In this document: piece after piece, positions 1 to 8,876 of the stretch
Numbering within the stretch: position 1 is the first letter of the stretch
Layout: each line of letters opens with the position of its first letter
Origin: Collimonas humicola
GTDB lineage: Bacteria; Pseudomonadota; Gammaproteobacteria; Burkholderiales; Burkholderiaceae_D
NCBI RefSeq assembly: GCF_018304945.1
Contig: NZ_JAGQEE010000001.1
Span: 868,001-932,000, forward strand
Reading direction: 5' to 3'
DNA: 64,000 bases
The notes under the pieces: model-generated
Databases searched by the model: none
What the model was told of the DNA's origin: nothing
What the model saw: only the letters and a program-made list of their open reading frames with translations
Translations under genes and position numbers: made by a program

Positions 1-1
1 C

Positions 2-127
2 GACATTTTCGCGGTCTACCCGGAGCGTCTTAACCTGTCGGCCAAGGTCACTGCCTTTATCGACTTCCTTGCGGCGCGCTTCACAGCCCATCTTCTGCCG
101 CAGAAGGATGGGCGGCACGGCTGGTAG
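2..127 (+). CDS. LysR-family regulator, C-terminal end (5' truncated by window)
   Basis: An open frame enters from the left edge and ends at TAG 125-127. Its 41 codons include the run VTAFIDFLAARF, the typical last helix of a LysR-type effector domain; the complete LysR gene at 1895 ends with the equivalent VRAFVDFLKSEL. Only this tail is visible, so target and ligand are unknown. The frame overlaps the 3' end of the convergent pirin gene by 47 bp, so either the two ends truly overlap or the pirin tail is longer than usual. The LysR assignment rests on a short stretch and is moderate. Confidence 0.6.
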   Translation, partial: DIFAVYPERLNLSAKVTAFIDFLAARFTAHLLPQKDGRHGW

Positions 128-977
128 GCATTTCCAGGCTGCCGAACTCGCCGCGCCGGTAAGCCTGCAGCCGGTCATTCATCTGCTCCACGGTATTCAT
201 CACCAGCGGCCCGTGCTTGACCATCGGTTCCCTGAGCGCCGGGCCGGACAGAATCACGAAGTGGGCAGGCCCAGCCGCCGTCAACCTGACGGTGCTTGCC
301 TCGGCCACTCCCAGCGCATGGCCTTCCGCCAGCTGCTGGGTGCAGGCAAACGCATCCATGCTCAGGCTGAGCGTTCCCTGCACCGCATAGACCATGGCGT
401 TCCAGCCGGCAGGAATGGCGTGCTCAAAGGTCCCGCCGGCTTCGAGAAAGCCGTCCAGCAGCGTGAACGGCTGCGGCAGCCGCGCCGGCGAGCGCAGGCC
501 CTGGGATTCGCCTGCCGCCACCCTCACCCGTACGCCCGGCGCCCGGAACACAGGCATGTCGGCAGCGTCCACATGCACCGCATGCGGCGCTGTCATTTTC
601 TGCTGCGCAGGCAGGTTGACGAAAATCTGCAAGGCATGCACATGCGGATTCTGGCCTTCCGGCTGTTCGGTATGCACCGCGCCGCGCCCGGCGACAAACC
701 AGTGCAGGTCGCCGGCATGGATCGGCCCCTGGTTGCCGAGCGAATCGTAGTTGTGGTGCGGGCTGGCGGAATCTTCAAACACATAAGTCACCGCCGAGAT
801 GCCGGCATGCGGGTGCGGCTCGAAAGTTGGCGCTGTCATGTGGAAGTGGTCCAGCATGACGACCGGATCGACCAGCCCCTGGAAATCATTTTCCGCAAAA
901 TGCCTGGCCTTGAAATCCTGGCCGATGTGCATCTCATGCCCTGCGACGATCGGCGAGACGGATAATTTCTTGTTCAT
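81..977 (-). CDS. Pirin family protein
   Basis: 298-aa bicupin of the pirin family, cytoplasmic. The N-terminal cupin keeps the metal-site pattern: H55 and H57 in PHPHAGISAV, then H102 and E104 in GRGAVHTE, matching the His/His/His/Glu iron site of human and bacterial pirins. Members act as quercetin dioxygenases or redox-sensing partners; the substrate here cannot be read. ATG 975-977 is the only sensible start. It follows the exported cysteine hydrolase by 35 bp on the same strand, so the two are probably one operon, divergent from the LysR gene at 1895. Family certain, function open. Confidence 0.9.
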   Translation of the reverse strand: MNKKLSVSPIVAGHEMHIGQDFKARHFAENDFQGLVDPVVMLDHFHMTAPTFEPHPHAGISAVTYVFEDSASPHHNYDSLGNQGPIHAGDLHWFVAGRGAVHTEQPEGQNPHVHALQIFVNLPAQQKMTAPHAVHVDAADMPVFRAPGVRVRVAAGESQGLRSPARLPQPFTLLDGFLEAGGTFEHAIPAGWNAMVYAVQGTLSLSMDAFACTQQLAEGHALGVAEASTVRLTAAGPAHFVILSGPALREPMVKHGPLVMNTVEQMNDRLQAYRRGEFGSLEMPTSRAAHPSAAEDGL

Positions 978-1012
978 GTGAATTCCTCTGTTCCGGATAA
1001 GGGATGGCGGCT

Positions 1013-1738
1013 TTATTTATTGCTGAATGCGCTGTGCAATTGCCAGACCAGGTTGGCGAACGGCATGTCCAGCGCCGCATAGACGTCCTGCGCCTTCGGA
1101 TCGGTGTTATCCCTCAGCATTTCCACGGCTGCCGTCGCATAGTCGGTCACCGGCACGCCGGCGCCTGCCAGCCGCTGCAAGCCGACGGTGCGCTTGGCGT
1201 CATTGAATGTGCCGGAGGCATCCAGCACCACGCGCGCGTCGTAGCCGGCGGCCTTGGCGGACAAGGCCGGGAAGGTGGCGCAGACTTCCAGCGAGACGCC
1301 GGCGATCAGGATTTGCTTGCGTCCGGTTTTACGGATCGCCGCTTGCACCTGCGGATCTTGCCAGGCATTGACCACGTTGCGGCTGATCACCGGCACGCCT
1401 GGCAAGGCTGCGCGCAGCTCCGGGATGGTCGGCCCCCACATGCCGTCCGGCATGGTGGCCGTCATGATCACCGGCACGCCCAATGCCTGCGCCGCCTTGG
1501 CCAGCGCCACCACATTGTGCTTGAGCTCGGCGACGGGCATGTCGCGCACGCCTGTAAACAGGCCGACCTGATGATCGACCAGCAGCAACACAGTGTCGTC
1601 GCGCGATTGCGGGGCGAGATAGGCATTGCTGCCCTGGACGCGCACATCGGCTGGGGCGGCTGCTCCAGCGTTGACGGCGAATAACGAGAAAGCCAAGGCG
1701 GCAATGGCGCCAGCCTGGATAAATTTGCTGCGTTTCAT
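1013..1738 (-). CDS. Isochorismatase-like cysteine hydrolase with signal peptide (YcaC-like)
   Basis: 241-aa isochorismatase-superfamily hydrolase. The core has Asp55 in LLLVDHQ and the nucleophile Cys153 in AGVSLEVCATFPAL, followed by DASGTFN, a signature of the YcaC subgroup. The slot where many members carry the catalytic Lys appears to hold Arg120 (PVISRNVVNAW); YcaC-type proteins look similar there. The first ~27 residues (KR, then a hydrophobic run ending AGAAA) read as a Sec signal peptide, so a periplasmic location is predicted, unusual for a mostly cytoplasmic family. First gene of a probable operon with pirin and divergent from LysR. Substrate unknown. Confidence 0.85.
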   Translation of the reverse strand: MKRSKFIQAGAIAALAFSLFAVNAGAAAPADVRVQGSNAYLAPQSRDDTVLLLVDHQVGLFTGVRDMPVAELKHNVVALAKAAQALGVPVIMTATMPDGMWGPTIPELRAALPGVPVISRNVVNAWQDPQVQAAIRKTGRKQILIAGVSLEVCATFPALSAKAAGYDARVVLDASGTFNDAKRTVGLQRLAGAGVPVTDYATAAVEMLRDNTDPKAQDVYAALDMPFANLVWQLHSAFSNK

Positions 1739-1846
1739 GTGAATCTCCTTTGCGGAAGCGGTTTTCGATAAGCGGCAATTGCCTTCTTTGCCTGGGATCC
1801 ATCATGCGCTTGCAACGATCATGGATAAAGGTGCAAAATAACAACC

Positions 1847-1870
1847 TATCGTTTCGCTGATGGAACGATA
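1847..1870. promoter_or_regulatory. Inverted repeat, candidate LysR operator
   Basis: TATCGTT at 1847-1853 and its perfect complement AACGATA at 1864-1870 are separated by 10 bases. The dyad ends 24 bp before the LysR start, inside the 156-bp divergent region with the hydrolase-pirin operon. LysR regulators commonly bind such dyads in shared divergent promoters. Binding is inferred. Confidence 0.45.
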
Positions 1871-1894
1871 AAAACAAACAAGGTATCCGCTTCC

Positions 1895-2815
1895 ATGAAT
1901 CCTCTGGCGATCGACCTGAATGACCTTTACCTGTTTGCCCAGGTAGTCGAGCGGCGCGGCTTTACCGCGGCTGGCGATGCGCTGGGCATTCCGAAATCGC
2001 GCATTTCGCGCCGTATCACGCAACTGGAAGCACGCCTGGGCGCGCGCCTGCTGCAACGCACTTCGCGCCGCATGAGCCTGACCGAGGCTGGCCAGGAACT
2101 GTACCGACATTGCGCGGCCATGATCGCCGAGGCCCACGCCGGCGAAGATGCGGTGCGCAAGCGCCTGGGCGAGCCCAGCGGCACGGTGCGCGTCAGCCTG
2201 CCGATGGCGATCGCCGACATTGCCTTGCCGCGCCTGCTGCCGCGCTTCATGCAGCAATACCCCAAGGTGCGCCTGATGGTGCAAGCCAGCAACCGCCAGA
2301 TCGACTTGATTGAAGAAAACATCGATGTCGTGGTGCGCGGGCTCGGCGCCCAGCAGGAGCCCTCAAGCCTGGTGCAAGCCAGCCTCTGTTCGGTGCACTG
2401 GGCGCTGGTGGCCAGCCCACTGTATCTGAGCCATAGCGGGCCGATCGACGATCTGCCTGCGCTCGCCGCCGCCGACGCCTTGTACTACGCGCCGCTCAGC
2501 GACAGCGACGCCAGCTGGCGCCTGCTGGGACCGGACGAGGCGCGGCACCAGGCGCCGATCGGCAAGCTGCGGCTGCAGAGCGATAATTTATCCATGCTGA
2601 AACAGGCGGCGCTGACAGGTATGGGCGTTGCCACCCTGCCGCGCTATGCCTGCACTGCCGAACTGGCTGCCGGCACGCTGCAGGTGGTGCTGCCGGAATG
2701 GCGGCCCAAGGCCGGCCATATGGTGGTGCTGTTTCCGTCGCGCCGCGGCCTGGCGCCGGCGGTCAGGGCATTTGTGGATTTCCTCAAAAGCGAATTGCCG
2801 GCCGCGCTGGCTTAG
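1895..2815 (+). CDS. LysR-family transcriptional regulator
   Basis: 306-aa LysR-type regulator of normal family length. The N-terminal winged helix-turn-helix spans about residues 5-65 (FTAAGDALGIPKSRISRRI, then LEARLGARLLQRTSRR). The rest is a periplasmic-binding-protein-like effector domain ending VRAFVDFLKSEL. ATG 1895 follows a weak AAGG. It is divergent from the cysteine hydrolase-pirin operon, the usual LysR arrangement, so it probably controls that operon and itself through the dyad at 1847-1870. The inducer cannot be inferred. Confidence 0.93.
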   Translation: MNPLAIDLNDLYLFAQVVERRGFTAAGDALGIPKSRISRRITQLEARLGARLLQRTSRRMSLTEAGQELYRHCAAMIAEAHAGEDAVRKRLGEPSGTVRVSLPMAIADIALPRLLPRFMQQYPKVRLMVQASNRQIDLIEENIDVVVRGLGAQQEPSSLVQASLCSVHWALVASPLYLSHSGPIDDLPALAAADALYYAPLSDSDASWRLLGPDEARHQAPIGKLRLQSDNLSMLKQAALTGMGVATLPRYACTAELAAGTLQVVLPEWRPKAGHMVVLFPSRRGLAPAVRAFVDFLKSELPAALA

Positions 2816-2948
2816 GGCTTGTTGGAAAATAAGTCGGGCATTTGGGCGGCGTAGCCGGATGCGATGCAGGCCGCCCAGCGCACCGGCAGCGCCTGACTGA
2901 TAATATCGGCAATCGACACTGCCTGATTTCTCCATACGAGGTATTTGC

Positions 2949-3488
2949 ATGCGCACACCATCCAATTCCATCCTGGCCTATATCCAGGCCAAGGACGGCA
3001 ACCGGCCGCACCTGATGGCGTACGCCTTTGCCGAGGACGCCACGCTGGCCATGGCGGTCAACGGCGGCGCCATCGCCTTCCCGCCGGCCACTGCGGGACG
3101 CGACAACATCGCCGACGTGCTGGTGCGCCGCTTCGGCCAGACTTACGAGAATATCTACACTTTTTGCCTTGCGGTGCCGCCGAAGAACCAGGAATCCGCA
3201 TTTTCCTGCGACTGGCTGGTGGCCATGACGGAGAAGGAAAGCCGTGCCGTGCGCGTGGGATGCGGCCGTTACGACTGGTCATTTGCCGAGGAGTCCCATC
3301 TGGCGCAAGGTCTGGCTATCACCATAGAAGCCATGCAAACGCTGCCGGCCGACGTTGTCGGCGATGTCATGCAGTGGGTCTCGGTCCTGCCCTATCCCTG
3401 GTGTTCGGCCGACGCCGTGATCTCCGGCGCACCCGGCGTCGAAGGCTTGGACCCGGTGCTGGCCTATATCGCATTAAAGGGCCGCTAG
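2949..3488 (+). CDS. NTF2/SnoaL-like hypothetical protein
   Basis: 179-aa soluble protein without signal peptide or membrane segment. The layout YAFAEDATLAM, AFPPATAGRDNIADVLVRRF, CDWLVAM, RVGCGRYDW fits an NTF2/SnoaL-type cone fold in its first ~120 residues, with a C-terminal extension. No catalytic set is recognisable. ATG 2949 is preceded by GAGG. Its TAG overlaps by 4 bp the stop of the convergent outer-membrane factor gene. Fold assignment is moderate; function unknown. Confidence 0.6.
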   Translation: MRTPSNSILAYIQAKDGNRPHLMAYAFAEDATLAMAVNGGAIAFPPATAGRDNIADVLVRRFGQTYENIYTFCLAVPPKNQESAFSCDWLVAMTEKESRAVRVGCGRYDWSFAEESHLAQGLAITIEAMQTLPADVVGDVMQWVSVLPYPWCSADAVISGAPGVEGLDPVLAYIALKGR

Positions 3489-4993
3489 TGCGGCTCCGCC
3501 GCCGCGCCGGATTGATTCCACCAGCCTCCGCCCAGCGCCTGCAATAGCGCCGCCGTATCGGTGTAGCGCGCCGCTTGCGCCACGGTACGCTCAAGATCGT
3601 TCTGCAGGCTTTGGCGCTGGGCGTCGAGCAGGCTCAGATGGCTGACGCCCCCGGCCCGATACTGCTTCAGGGTGACCGCCAGGCTGTAGCGGGATTCCTC
3701 AGCCGCCTGCGTCCTTGCCTGCAGCGCCAGCGCATCGTTCTCCAGCGCACGCAGGCTGTCCGCCACCTGCTGCAATGCCTGCAGCACCGTTTGCTGATAG
3801 CCGGCCGCGGCCGCATCGTAGGCGGCGACCGCTGAACGTTTCCTGGCGCGCAGCTCGCCACCGTGGAACAAGGGCTGCATCAGCTTCAGGCCAAGGCTCC
3901 AGACATTCAGGCTGTCGGCGATGTCGGCGATATGCGTCTGTTCCGCGCCGGCGCTGACGGACAAGGTGAGTTGCGGATAGAGCCCGGCGGTGGCTACGCC
4001 GACCTGGGCGCTGGCCTGGTGCAGCGTCGCTTCCGCAGCGCGGATGTCGGGACGCTGGCGCGCCAGTGCCGAAGGCAGGCTCAGCGGCAGCCGCTCCGGC
4101 AAGGTCAGCGCATCCAGTTTCAAAGGCGGCAAATCAGCCGCGCCGGGCGCCTGCCCCAGATAAACCGCCAGCTGATGGGTGACCTGCGCCATTTGCTGCC
4201 GCAACGCCGGCAACCCTGCTTCGCTTTGCGCCACCAGAGTCCGCTGGTTCTTCAGATCCAGCTCGGCAATGCCGCCCGCGGCCAGGCGCTGCGCCATGAT
4301 GGCGAGCTGCTGGCGCTGCAGTTCCAGCATCCGTTCGCTGCTGTCGATCTGGGCATGCAGCGCCGCTTGCCTGATCGCTGCCGTGACGACATTGCCGGCC
4401 AGCGCCAGGCGCGCCGCCTGCAATTCCTCGGCCTGGTTCTGCGCCTGCGCCTGCAAACCTTCCAGCATGCGGCTGTTGGCGCCGAAGGCGTCGACGGTGT
4501 AGGACACATTGAGCGAAGCGTTGTACAGGTTGAACGGGCCGGCCGGCGGCACATGCGGAATCCCCAGCGCAGTGGTGTCGATCTGCTGGCGCGCGCCGCC
4601 CAGTTGCAGGTCGGCCCGGGGATAGCGGGTCGCGCCGGTTTCCGCTTCCAGCGTTGCGCCGGCCTGGCGCAGGGTGGCTTTTGCTTGCGCTATCTGCGGA
4701 CTGTTGGCCAATGCCGTGCGCACCAGCGCATCCAGCTGCGCGCAATGAAACAGCTGCCACCATTGCGCCGGAATATCCATGCCGGCATCAAACTGCTGGG
4801 CCGCGCCGCCAGCCCCACTGCTCTCCACCGTGACCTGCGGCTGCACACCGGCTGTGTACTGCGCCACTGCCGGCGCCGCCGGCGCCTGAAAATCCGGTCC
4901 GACCGCGCAGGCGCCGAGCGTAGCGCAGATCGCCAGGCACCAGGCTGGCCTTGCTGCTCGCCGCCTGCGGATTCTCATGATTGCTGGTTTCAT
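3485..4993 (-). CDS. NodT-type outer-membrane efflux lipoprotein
   Basis: 502-aa outer-membrane factor of the TolC/NodT/OprM group. A lipoprotein signal ends at the lipobox LGAC, followed by AVGPDFQAP, typical of this group. The two halves carry the repeated helical-hairpin and beta-strand layout (for example LPSALARQRPDIRAAEATL). I choose ATG 4991-4993 (MKPAIMRI) because GAGGGA lies just upstream; a longer frame to 5038 would run into the permease gene. It follows the permease by 10 bp and is the last gene of the TetR-HlyD-ABC-ABC operon, so it should form the outer-membrane exit of that pump. Confidence 0.92.
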   Translation of the reverse strand: MKPAIMRIRRRRAARPAWCLAICATLGACAVGPDFQAPAAPAVAQYTAGVQPQVTVESSGAGGAAQQFDAGMDIPAQWWQLFHCAQLDALVRTALANSPQIAQAKATLRQAGATLEAETGATRYPRADLQLGGARQQIDTTALGIPHVPPAGPFNLYNASLNVSYTVDAFGANSRMLEGLQAQAQNQAEELQAARLALAGNVVTAAIRQAALHAQIDSSERMLELQRQQLAIMAQRLAAGGIAELDLKNQRTLVAQSEAGLPALRQQMAQVTHQLAVYLGQAPGAADLPPLKLDALTLPERLPLSLPSALARQRPDIRAAEATLHQASAQVGVATAGLYPQLTLSVSAGAEQTHIADIADSLNVWSLGLKLMQPLFHGGELRARKRSAVAAYDAAAAGYQQTVLQALQQVADSLRALENDALALQARTQAAEESRYSLAVTLKQYRAGGVSHLSLLDAQRQSLQNDLERTVAQAARYTDTAALLQALGGGWWNQSGAAAEPH

Positions 4994-5003
4994 GACGGTT
5001 CCC

Positions 5004-6137
5004 TCAATCCAGTGTGCGGCGATAGAAGCGCAGCGCAATGCCCATCACGATCACCGTAAACAGCATCAGCGGCCAGACGTTCGGCCACAGATCGACCCAG
5101 CCGTTGCCTTTCAGCAGGATGCCGCGTATCAGGCGGTTGAAATACGTCAGCGGCAGCAGGTTGCCGATGAACTGCGCCCACTTCGGCATGCCCTGGAACG
5201 GAAACATGAAACCCGACAGCAGGATGTTCGGCAAGAAGTAGAACATGGTCAGCTGCATCGCCTGCAACTGGTTTTGCGCGATCGACGACAAGGTGATGCC
5301 GACCGTCAGGCTGGCGGCGATGAACAGCAGCGCCGCCAGGTAGATCGCCGGTACGCTGCCGGCGAACGGCACATGGAACATGAAGCGCGCACCCAGCAGG
5401 ATGATGCTGGCCTGGATCAGGCCGATGGCGATATAGGGCATGATCTTGCCGGTCATGACCTCGATCGGCGAGACCGGCGTCGCCAGCAGGTTTTCCATGG
5501 TGCCGCGCTCGCGCTCACGGGTCATCGAGAGACCGGTCATCATCACCATGGTCATCGACAGGATCACTCCCATCAGGCCGGGCACGACGTTGTACTGGGT
5601 CACGCCTTCCGGGTTGTACAGCCGCTGCACTTGGACATCGAAGGCCGGCGCGCCGCCTCTCAATTTCGCCAGCGCCCCTTTCAGGTCCTTGTTGGCTACC
5701 GATTGCACCAGCTGCGGCAAGGCCGCCAGCGCCATGCCGGTGGCGGTAGGATCGGTGGCGTCGGCCTCGACCAGCAAGGCCGGCCGCTGGCCGCGCAGCA
5801 GGTCGCGCGTGAAGCTGGCCGGGATGTTCAGGACGAACAGCACTTTGCCTTGCGCCAGCGCAGTGCGGGCCGCCGCTTCGTTGGGCAGTTCGGCGACGAT
5901 GTCGAAATAGTCGGAAGCTTTCATGGCGGCGATGAAGGTACGCGTGAATTCGCTATGGTCGGCGGCGATCACCGCGGTCGGCATGTGCTTGGGATCGCTG
6001 TTGATGGCAAAGCCGAACAGCACCATCTGCATCACCGGGATCACGGTGATCATGCGCACCGTGACGCGGTCGCGCATCAGCTGCAGGAATTCCTTGAGGA
6101 CGATGCTCCACCAGCGGCTGAAGGAGAAGCCGCTCAT
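5004..6137 (-). CDS. ABC-2 type transporter permease (YhhJ/YbhR-like)
   Basis: 377-aa ABC-2 permease. One N-terminal membrane helix (~residues 20-45) is followed by a large extracytoplasmic domain (~50-180) and five more hydrophobic segments, ending in RFYRRTLD. The motif MTRERERGTMENLLATPVSP is characteristic of the YhhJ/YbhR/DrrB class. It overlaps the ATPase gene by 4 bp (ATGA coupling) and is followed by the outer-membrane factor. E. coli ybhFSR has two permeases; here there is one, so it probably acts as a homodimer. Substrate unknown, probably an amphiphilic or cationic toxic compound. Confidence 0.93.
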   Translation of the reverse strand: MSGFSFSRWWSIVLKEFLQLMRDRVTVRMITVIPVMQMVLFGFAINSDPKHMPTAVIAADHSEFTRTFIAAMKASDYFDIVAELPNEAAARTALAQGKVLFVLNIPASFTRDLLRGQRPALLVEADATDPTATGMALAALPQLVQSVANKDLKGALAKLRGGAPAFDVQVQRLYNPEGVTQYNVVPGLMGVILSMTMVMMTGLSMTRERERGTMENLLATPVSPIEVMTGKIMPYIAIGLIQASIILLGARFMFHVPFAGSVPAIYLAALLFIAASLTVGITLSSIAQNQLQAMQLTMFYFLPNILLSGFMFPFQGMPKWAQFIGNLLPLTYFNRLIRGILLKGNGWVDLWPNVWPLMLFTVIVMGIALRFYRRTLD

Positions 6138-7126
6138 GGCTGGTCTCCGAAATTATCGGCGGAGCGGTTCATCATGTAGATGAAGACGTCTTCCAGGCTG
6201 GTGTCGATCGGTTCCATGCGCAAGCCCTGGCCGGCGGTGATGCGGCGCAAGGTCTGCTCCAGCACGGCGGCGTCCTTGCCGCACACGTGCAGAGAGGTGC
6301 CGAACACCACCAGCTGGTCGACTCCGGGCTGCCCGTGCAGCTGCCGGGACAGGCCGACCAGCTTGTTGTCGTCGCTATCGCGGCCGTTATAGATCGCCCA
6401 GGTCGTCAATCCCTGGCCCGCCGCCACTTCAACGGCCGTGCCTTGCACCAGCAGCTTGCCGTAGGCCAGGTAAGCCAGCTTGTGGCAGCGCTCAGCCTCG
6501 TCCATGTAATGGGTGCTGACCAGCACGCTGATGCCTTCCGCCGCCAGCCGGTGCAGCTCTTCCCAGAAATCGCGCCGCGCAGCCGGATCGACGCCGGCGG
6601 TCGGTTCGTCCAGCAACAGCAGCTCCGGCTGGTGCAGCATGCTGGCGGCCAGCGCCAGCCGCTGCTTCCAGCCGCCCGAGAGCGAACCGGCGAGCTGCTT
6701 GGCGCGGCTGCTCAGGCCGAGTTTCTCCAGGCTCTGGTCAACCGCTTCCTTGCGCTGCTTCATGCCATAGATGCGCGCCACGAAATCCAGGTTTTCGCGG
6801 ATGCTGAGGTCGTCCCAGTAGGAGAACTTCTGCGTCATGTAGCCGACCCGCCGCTTGATCTGGTAGCTCTGCTTGATGATATCGAAGCCCATGCAGGTGC
6901 CATGGCCGGAATCCGGCGTCAGCAAGCCGCACATCATGCGGATCGATGTCGTCTTGCCGCTGCCGTTCGGCCCCAGGAAGCCGAAAATCTCGCCGCGCCT
7001 GACTTGCAGCGACAGGTCTTTCACCACGTGCTTGCTGCCGAAGTGCTTGTTGATGCGGTCGACATCGACCACCAGGTCGCCGCCGGGCCTTTCAGCGACG
7101 CTGCGAGTTTCGCTGGCGGCAGTCAT
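6134..7126 (-). CDS. ABC transporter ATP-binding protein (YbhF/drug-export type)
   Basis: 330-aa single nucleotide-binding-domain ATPase on the cytoplasmic side. Walker A GPNGSGKTTS lies near residue 54, the signature LSGGWKQR near 148, Walker B LLLLDEPTAGVDP near 168 and the H-loop STHYMDEAERC near 205. The ~100-residue C-terminal extension is usual for the DrrA/YbhF class. E. coli YbhF has two such domains; this protein has one. It overlaps both neighbours by 4 bp, showing translational coupling with adaptor and permease. Confidence 0.95.
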   Translation of the reverse strand: MTAASETRSVAERPGGDLVVDVDRINKHFGSKHVVKDLSLQVRRGEIFGFLGPNGSGKTTSIRMMCGLLTPDSGHGTCMGFDIIKQSYQIKRRVGYMTQKFSYWDDLSIRENLDFVARIYGMKQRKEAVDQSLEKLGLSSRAKQLAGSLSGGWKQRLALAASMLHQPELLLLDEPTAGVDPAARRDFWEELHRLAAEGISVLVSTHYMDEAERCHKLAYLAYGKLLVQGTAVEVAAGQGLTTWAIYNGRDSDDNKLVGLSRQLHGQPGVDQLVVFGTSLHVCGKDAAVLEQTLRRITAGQGLRMEPIDTSLEDVFIYMMNRSADNFGDQP

Positions 7127-8112
7127 GGCAGCTTCACTTCCACGGGTTGCCCCGGGTGCAGCTTGACGGCATCGGCCGGCGCCGGCCGCGCTTCGATCAT
7201 GTACACCAGCTTGGCGCGCGACTGGTTGCTGTAGATGATGGGCGGGTTGTATTCGGATTCGGTCGATATATAGGAAATGCGCGCCGCCACGCTGGCCTGG
7301 CAGCCATCGCAGCTGAGCGTCAGCGCCTGGTTGATGCGGAGCTTCCCAAGCACGGTTTCAGGCACGAAGAAGCGGATCTTGACGTTTTCCGGCGGCAGCA
7401 TGCGCAGTACCGGGTTGCCGGCGGCCACCCATTCGCCTTCCCGATACATGGTGTCGAACACCAGTCCGGCACGGGTTGCGCTTATCGTCTTTTGTCCCAG
7501 CTTCCAGTCGGCCTGGTCCAGCACTGCCTGCGCAGCGGCGACCTGCGCCTGCTGCGCCCGTACCTGGGCCTCGCGGCTGGGCAGGCGATCCACCGTCAGC
7601 TGGCTTTGCCACTGCCGGACCTGGGCGCTCGCCGTCTCGGCTGCCGCGCGCGAATCGTCCAACTGCTGGCGGGCGATGCCGCCGGCCTGGAACTGCAGTT
7701 CGTCGCGCCGTAACTGCAGCGCGGCTTTGCTGGCCGCCGCTTGGGCTTGCGCCAGTTGCGCCCGCGTCACGTCCTGCTCCTGCGGCCGCCTGCCGCTCTG
7801 GATATCCACCAGCTGCGCCTCGGCGGCTTTCAGCTGGCGCTGCGCCTGGTTGCGGGCGGCGATTTCATCGCCCGCTTCCAGTGCGAACAACGGCGCGCCC
7901 AGCGCCGCCTGCTGGCCGCGCTGCACCGACAGGCGATCCAGCCGTCCGCTTTGGGAAGAGGCGACGTACACATACTCGCCTTCGACATAGCCCTGCCAGT
8001 CGTTGTCGCTGGCCGCTGTGCAAGCCGTCAGCGCCAGCCAGCCGACAACTGCCGCCGCCATCGCTGCAGGGCGGGAAAACTGCTTGAGATGCTCGGCCAG
8101 GCTGTAGCGCAT
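7123..8112 (-). CDS. HlyD-family membrane-fusion protein, lipoprotein type
   Basis: 329-aa periplasmic adaptor. The N-terminal hydrophobic segment ends in LALTAC, a plausible lipobox or anchor. A lipoyl/barrel-sandwich half (YVYVASSQSGRLDRLSV), a long coiled-coil hairpin (~residues 75-195, rich in Ala, Gln and Arg) and the second lipoyl half follow, then a C-terminal beta-barrel (IRFFVPETVLGKL). It bridges the ABC permease and the NodT-type factor. It starts 13 bp after the TetR stop, is coupled to the ATPase gene, and resembles E. coli YbhG in context. Confidence 0.92.
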   Translation of the reverse strand: MRYSLAEHLKQFSRPAAMAAAVVGWLALTACTAASDNDWQGYVEGEYVYVASSQSGRLDRLSVQRGQQAALGAPLFALEAGDEIAARNQAQRQLKAAEAQLVDIQSGRRPQEQDVTRAQLAQAQAAASKAALQLRRDELQFQAGGIARQQLDDSRAAAETASAQVRQWQSQLTVDRLPSREAQVRAQQAQVAAAQAVLDQADWKLGQKTISATRAGLVFDTMYREGEWVAAGNPVLRMLPPENVKIRFFVPETVLGKLRINQALTLSCDGCQASVAARISYISTESEYNPPIIYSNQSRAKLVYMIEARPAPADAVKLHPGQPVEVKLP

Positions 8113-8125
8113 GGAAAGTCTCCGG

Positions 8126-8800
8126 TTAGTCGTCTGTAAAGGCGGCGCCGGGCATGGCCAGCCCGTGCAACAGCAGCGCCTTGATATGGCGCACCAGCAC
8201 CGCCTTGTCCATCAGCGCCACTTTGCGCGCGATCGGCAGCGACGGCTTGTCCTTCAGCGTACGCGCCATCGCCAGCGGCAGCATGGTCAGGCCGATGACA
8301 GAAACGAAAATCAGATCGGGCTGCAGCTGCGGATTGAGCTGACCGGCCTGCTGGCTGCGCGCGATGCTGTCGGCGAACAGCGCCAGCTTGGCCAGCGGCA
8401 CCCGCCGCACCATGCGCTCGCGCAGCTGGCCGCCGTCGCTCAGTACTTCGCGCACCCACAAGGCCGGCATCCAGGGCATTTTTTCGGTTGTGCTGATCAT
8501 CCGGTCGACGATACCCATGATCATCTGCTCCGGCGGCTGCTCGCCGCTGATCGGATCCCAGATGCTGTGGATGAACAGGCTGATCCGCTCATCGACCACG
8601 GCTTCGATCAGCTGGTCGCGGTTCTTGAAGTAGTAATGCACCATGGCGGCAGTGACGCCCGCCTGGCGCGCGACGGCGGCGACAGTCGTGGCCGCGATGC
8701 CCTGCGAGGAAAACAGCAAGGTGGCCGTATCGAGCAGCTTTTCCCGGCTGTCCTGGTCGGACGCCAGCGGCCTGCCGCGGGCGGGTGTGGGCGTGGTCAT
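8126..8800 (-). CDS. TetR-family regulator of the export operon (CecR-like)
   Basis: 224-aa TetR-family repressor. The helix-turn-helix lies at about residues 18-65 (REKLLDTATLLFSSQGI, then AVARQAGVTAAMVHYYFKN). The rest is an all-helical ligand-binding domain. ATG 8798-8800 is chosen over an in-frame TTG 18 bases upstream because the family starts just before a basic GRPLAS stretch. It is the first gene of the five-gene export operon, as cecR (ybiH) is for ybhGFSR in E. coli. Autoregulation through the dyad at 8810-8831 is inferred. Confidence 0.9.
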   Translation of the reverse strand: MTTPTPARGRPLASDQDSREKLLDTATLLFSSQGIAATTVAAVARQAGVTAAMVHYYFKNRDQLIEAVVDERISLFIHSIWDPISGEQPPEQMIMGIVDRMISTTEKMPWMPALWVREVLSDGGQLRERMVRRVPLAKLALFADSIARSQQAGQLNPQLQPDLIFVSVIGLTMLPLAMARTLKDKPSLPIARKVALMDKAVLVRHIKALLLHGLAMPGAAFTDD

Positions 8801-8809
8801 GCATCGAAG

Positions 8810-8831
8810 ATTAATCAATGCATTAATTAAT
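8810..8831. promoter_or_regulatory. Near-perfect 22-bp palindrome, candidate TetR operator
   Basis: ATTAATCAATG (8810-8820) faces CATTAATTAAT (8821-8831): two 11-base arms with one mismatch and no spacer. It starts 9 bp before the TetR start codon and is far more AT-rich than its surroundings. Size, symmetry and place fit a TetR-family operator. Confidence 0.6.
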
Positions 8832-8876
8832 TACAAGGATAGAAATGTAACGACGAGCCGATTCAAATCAAGATAA

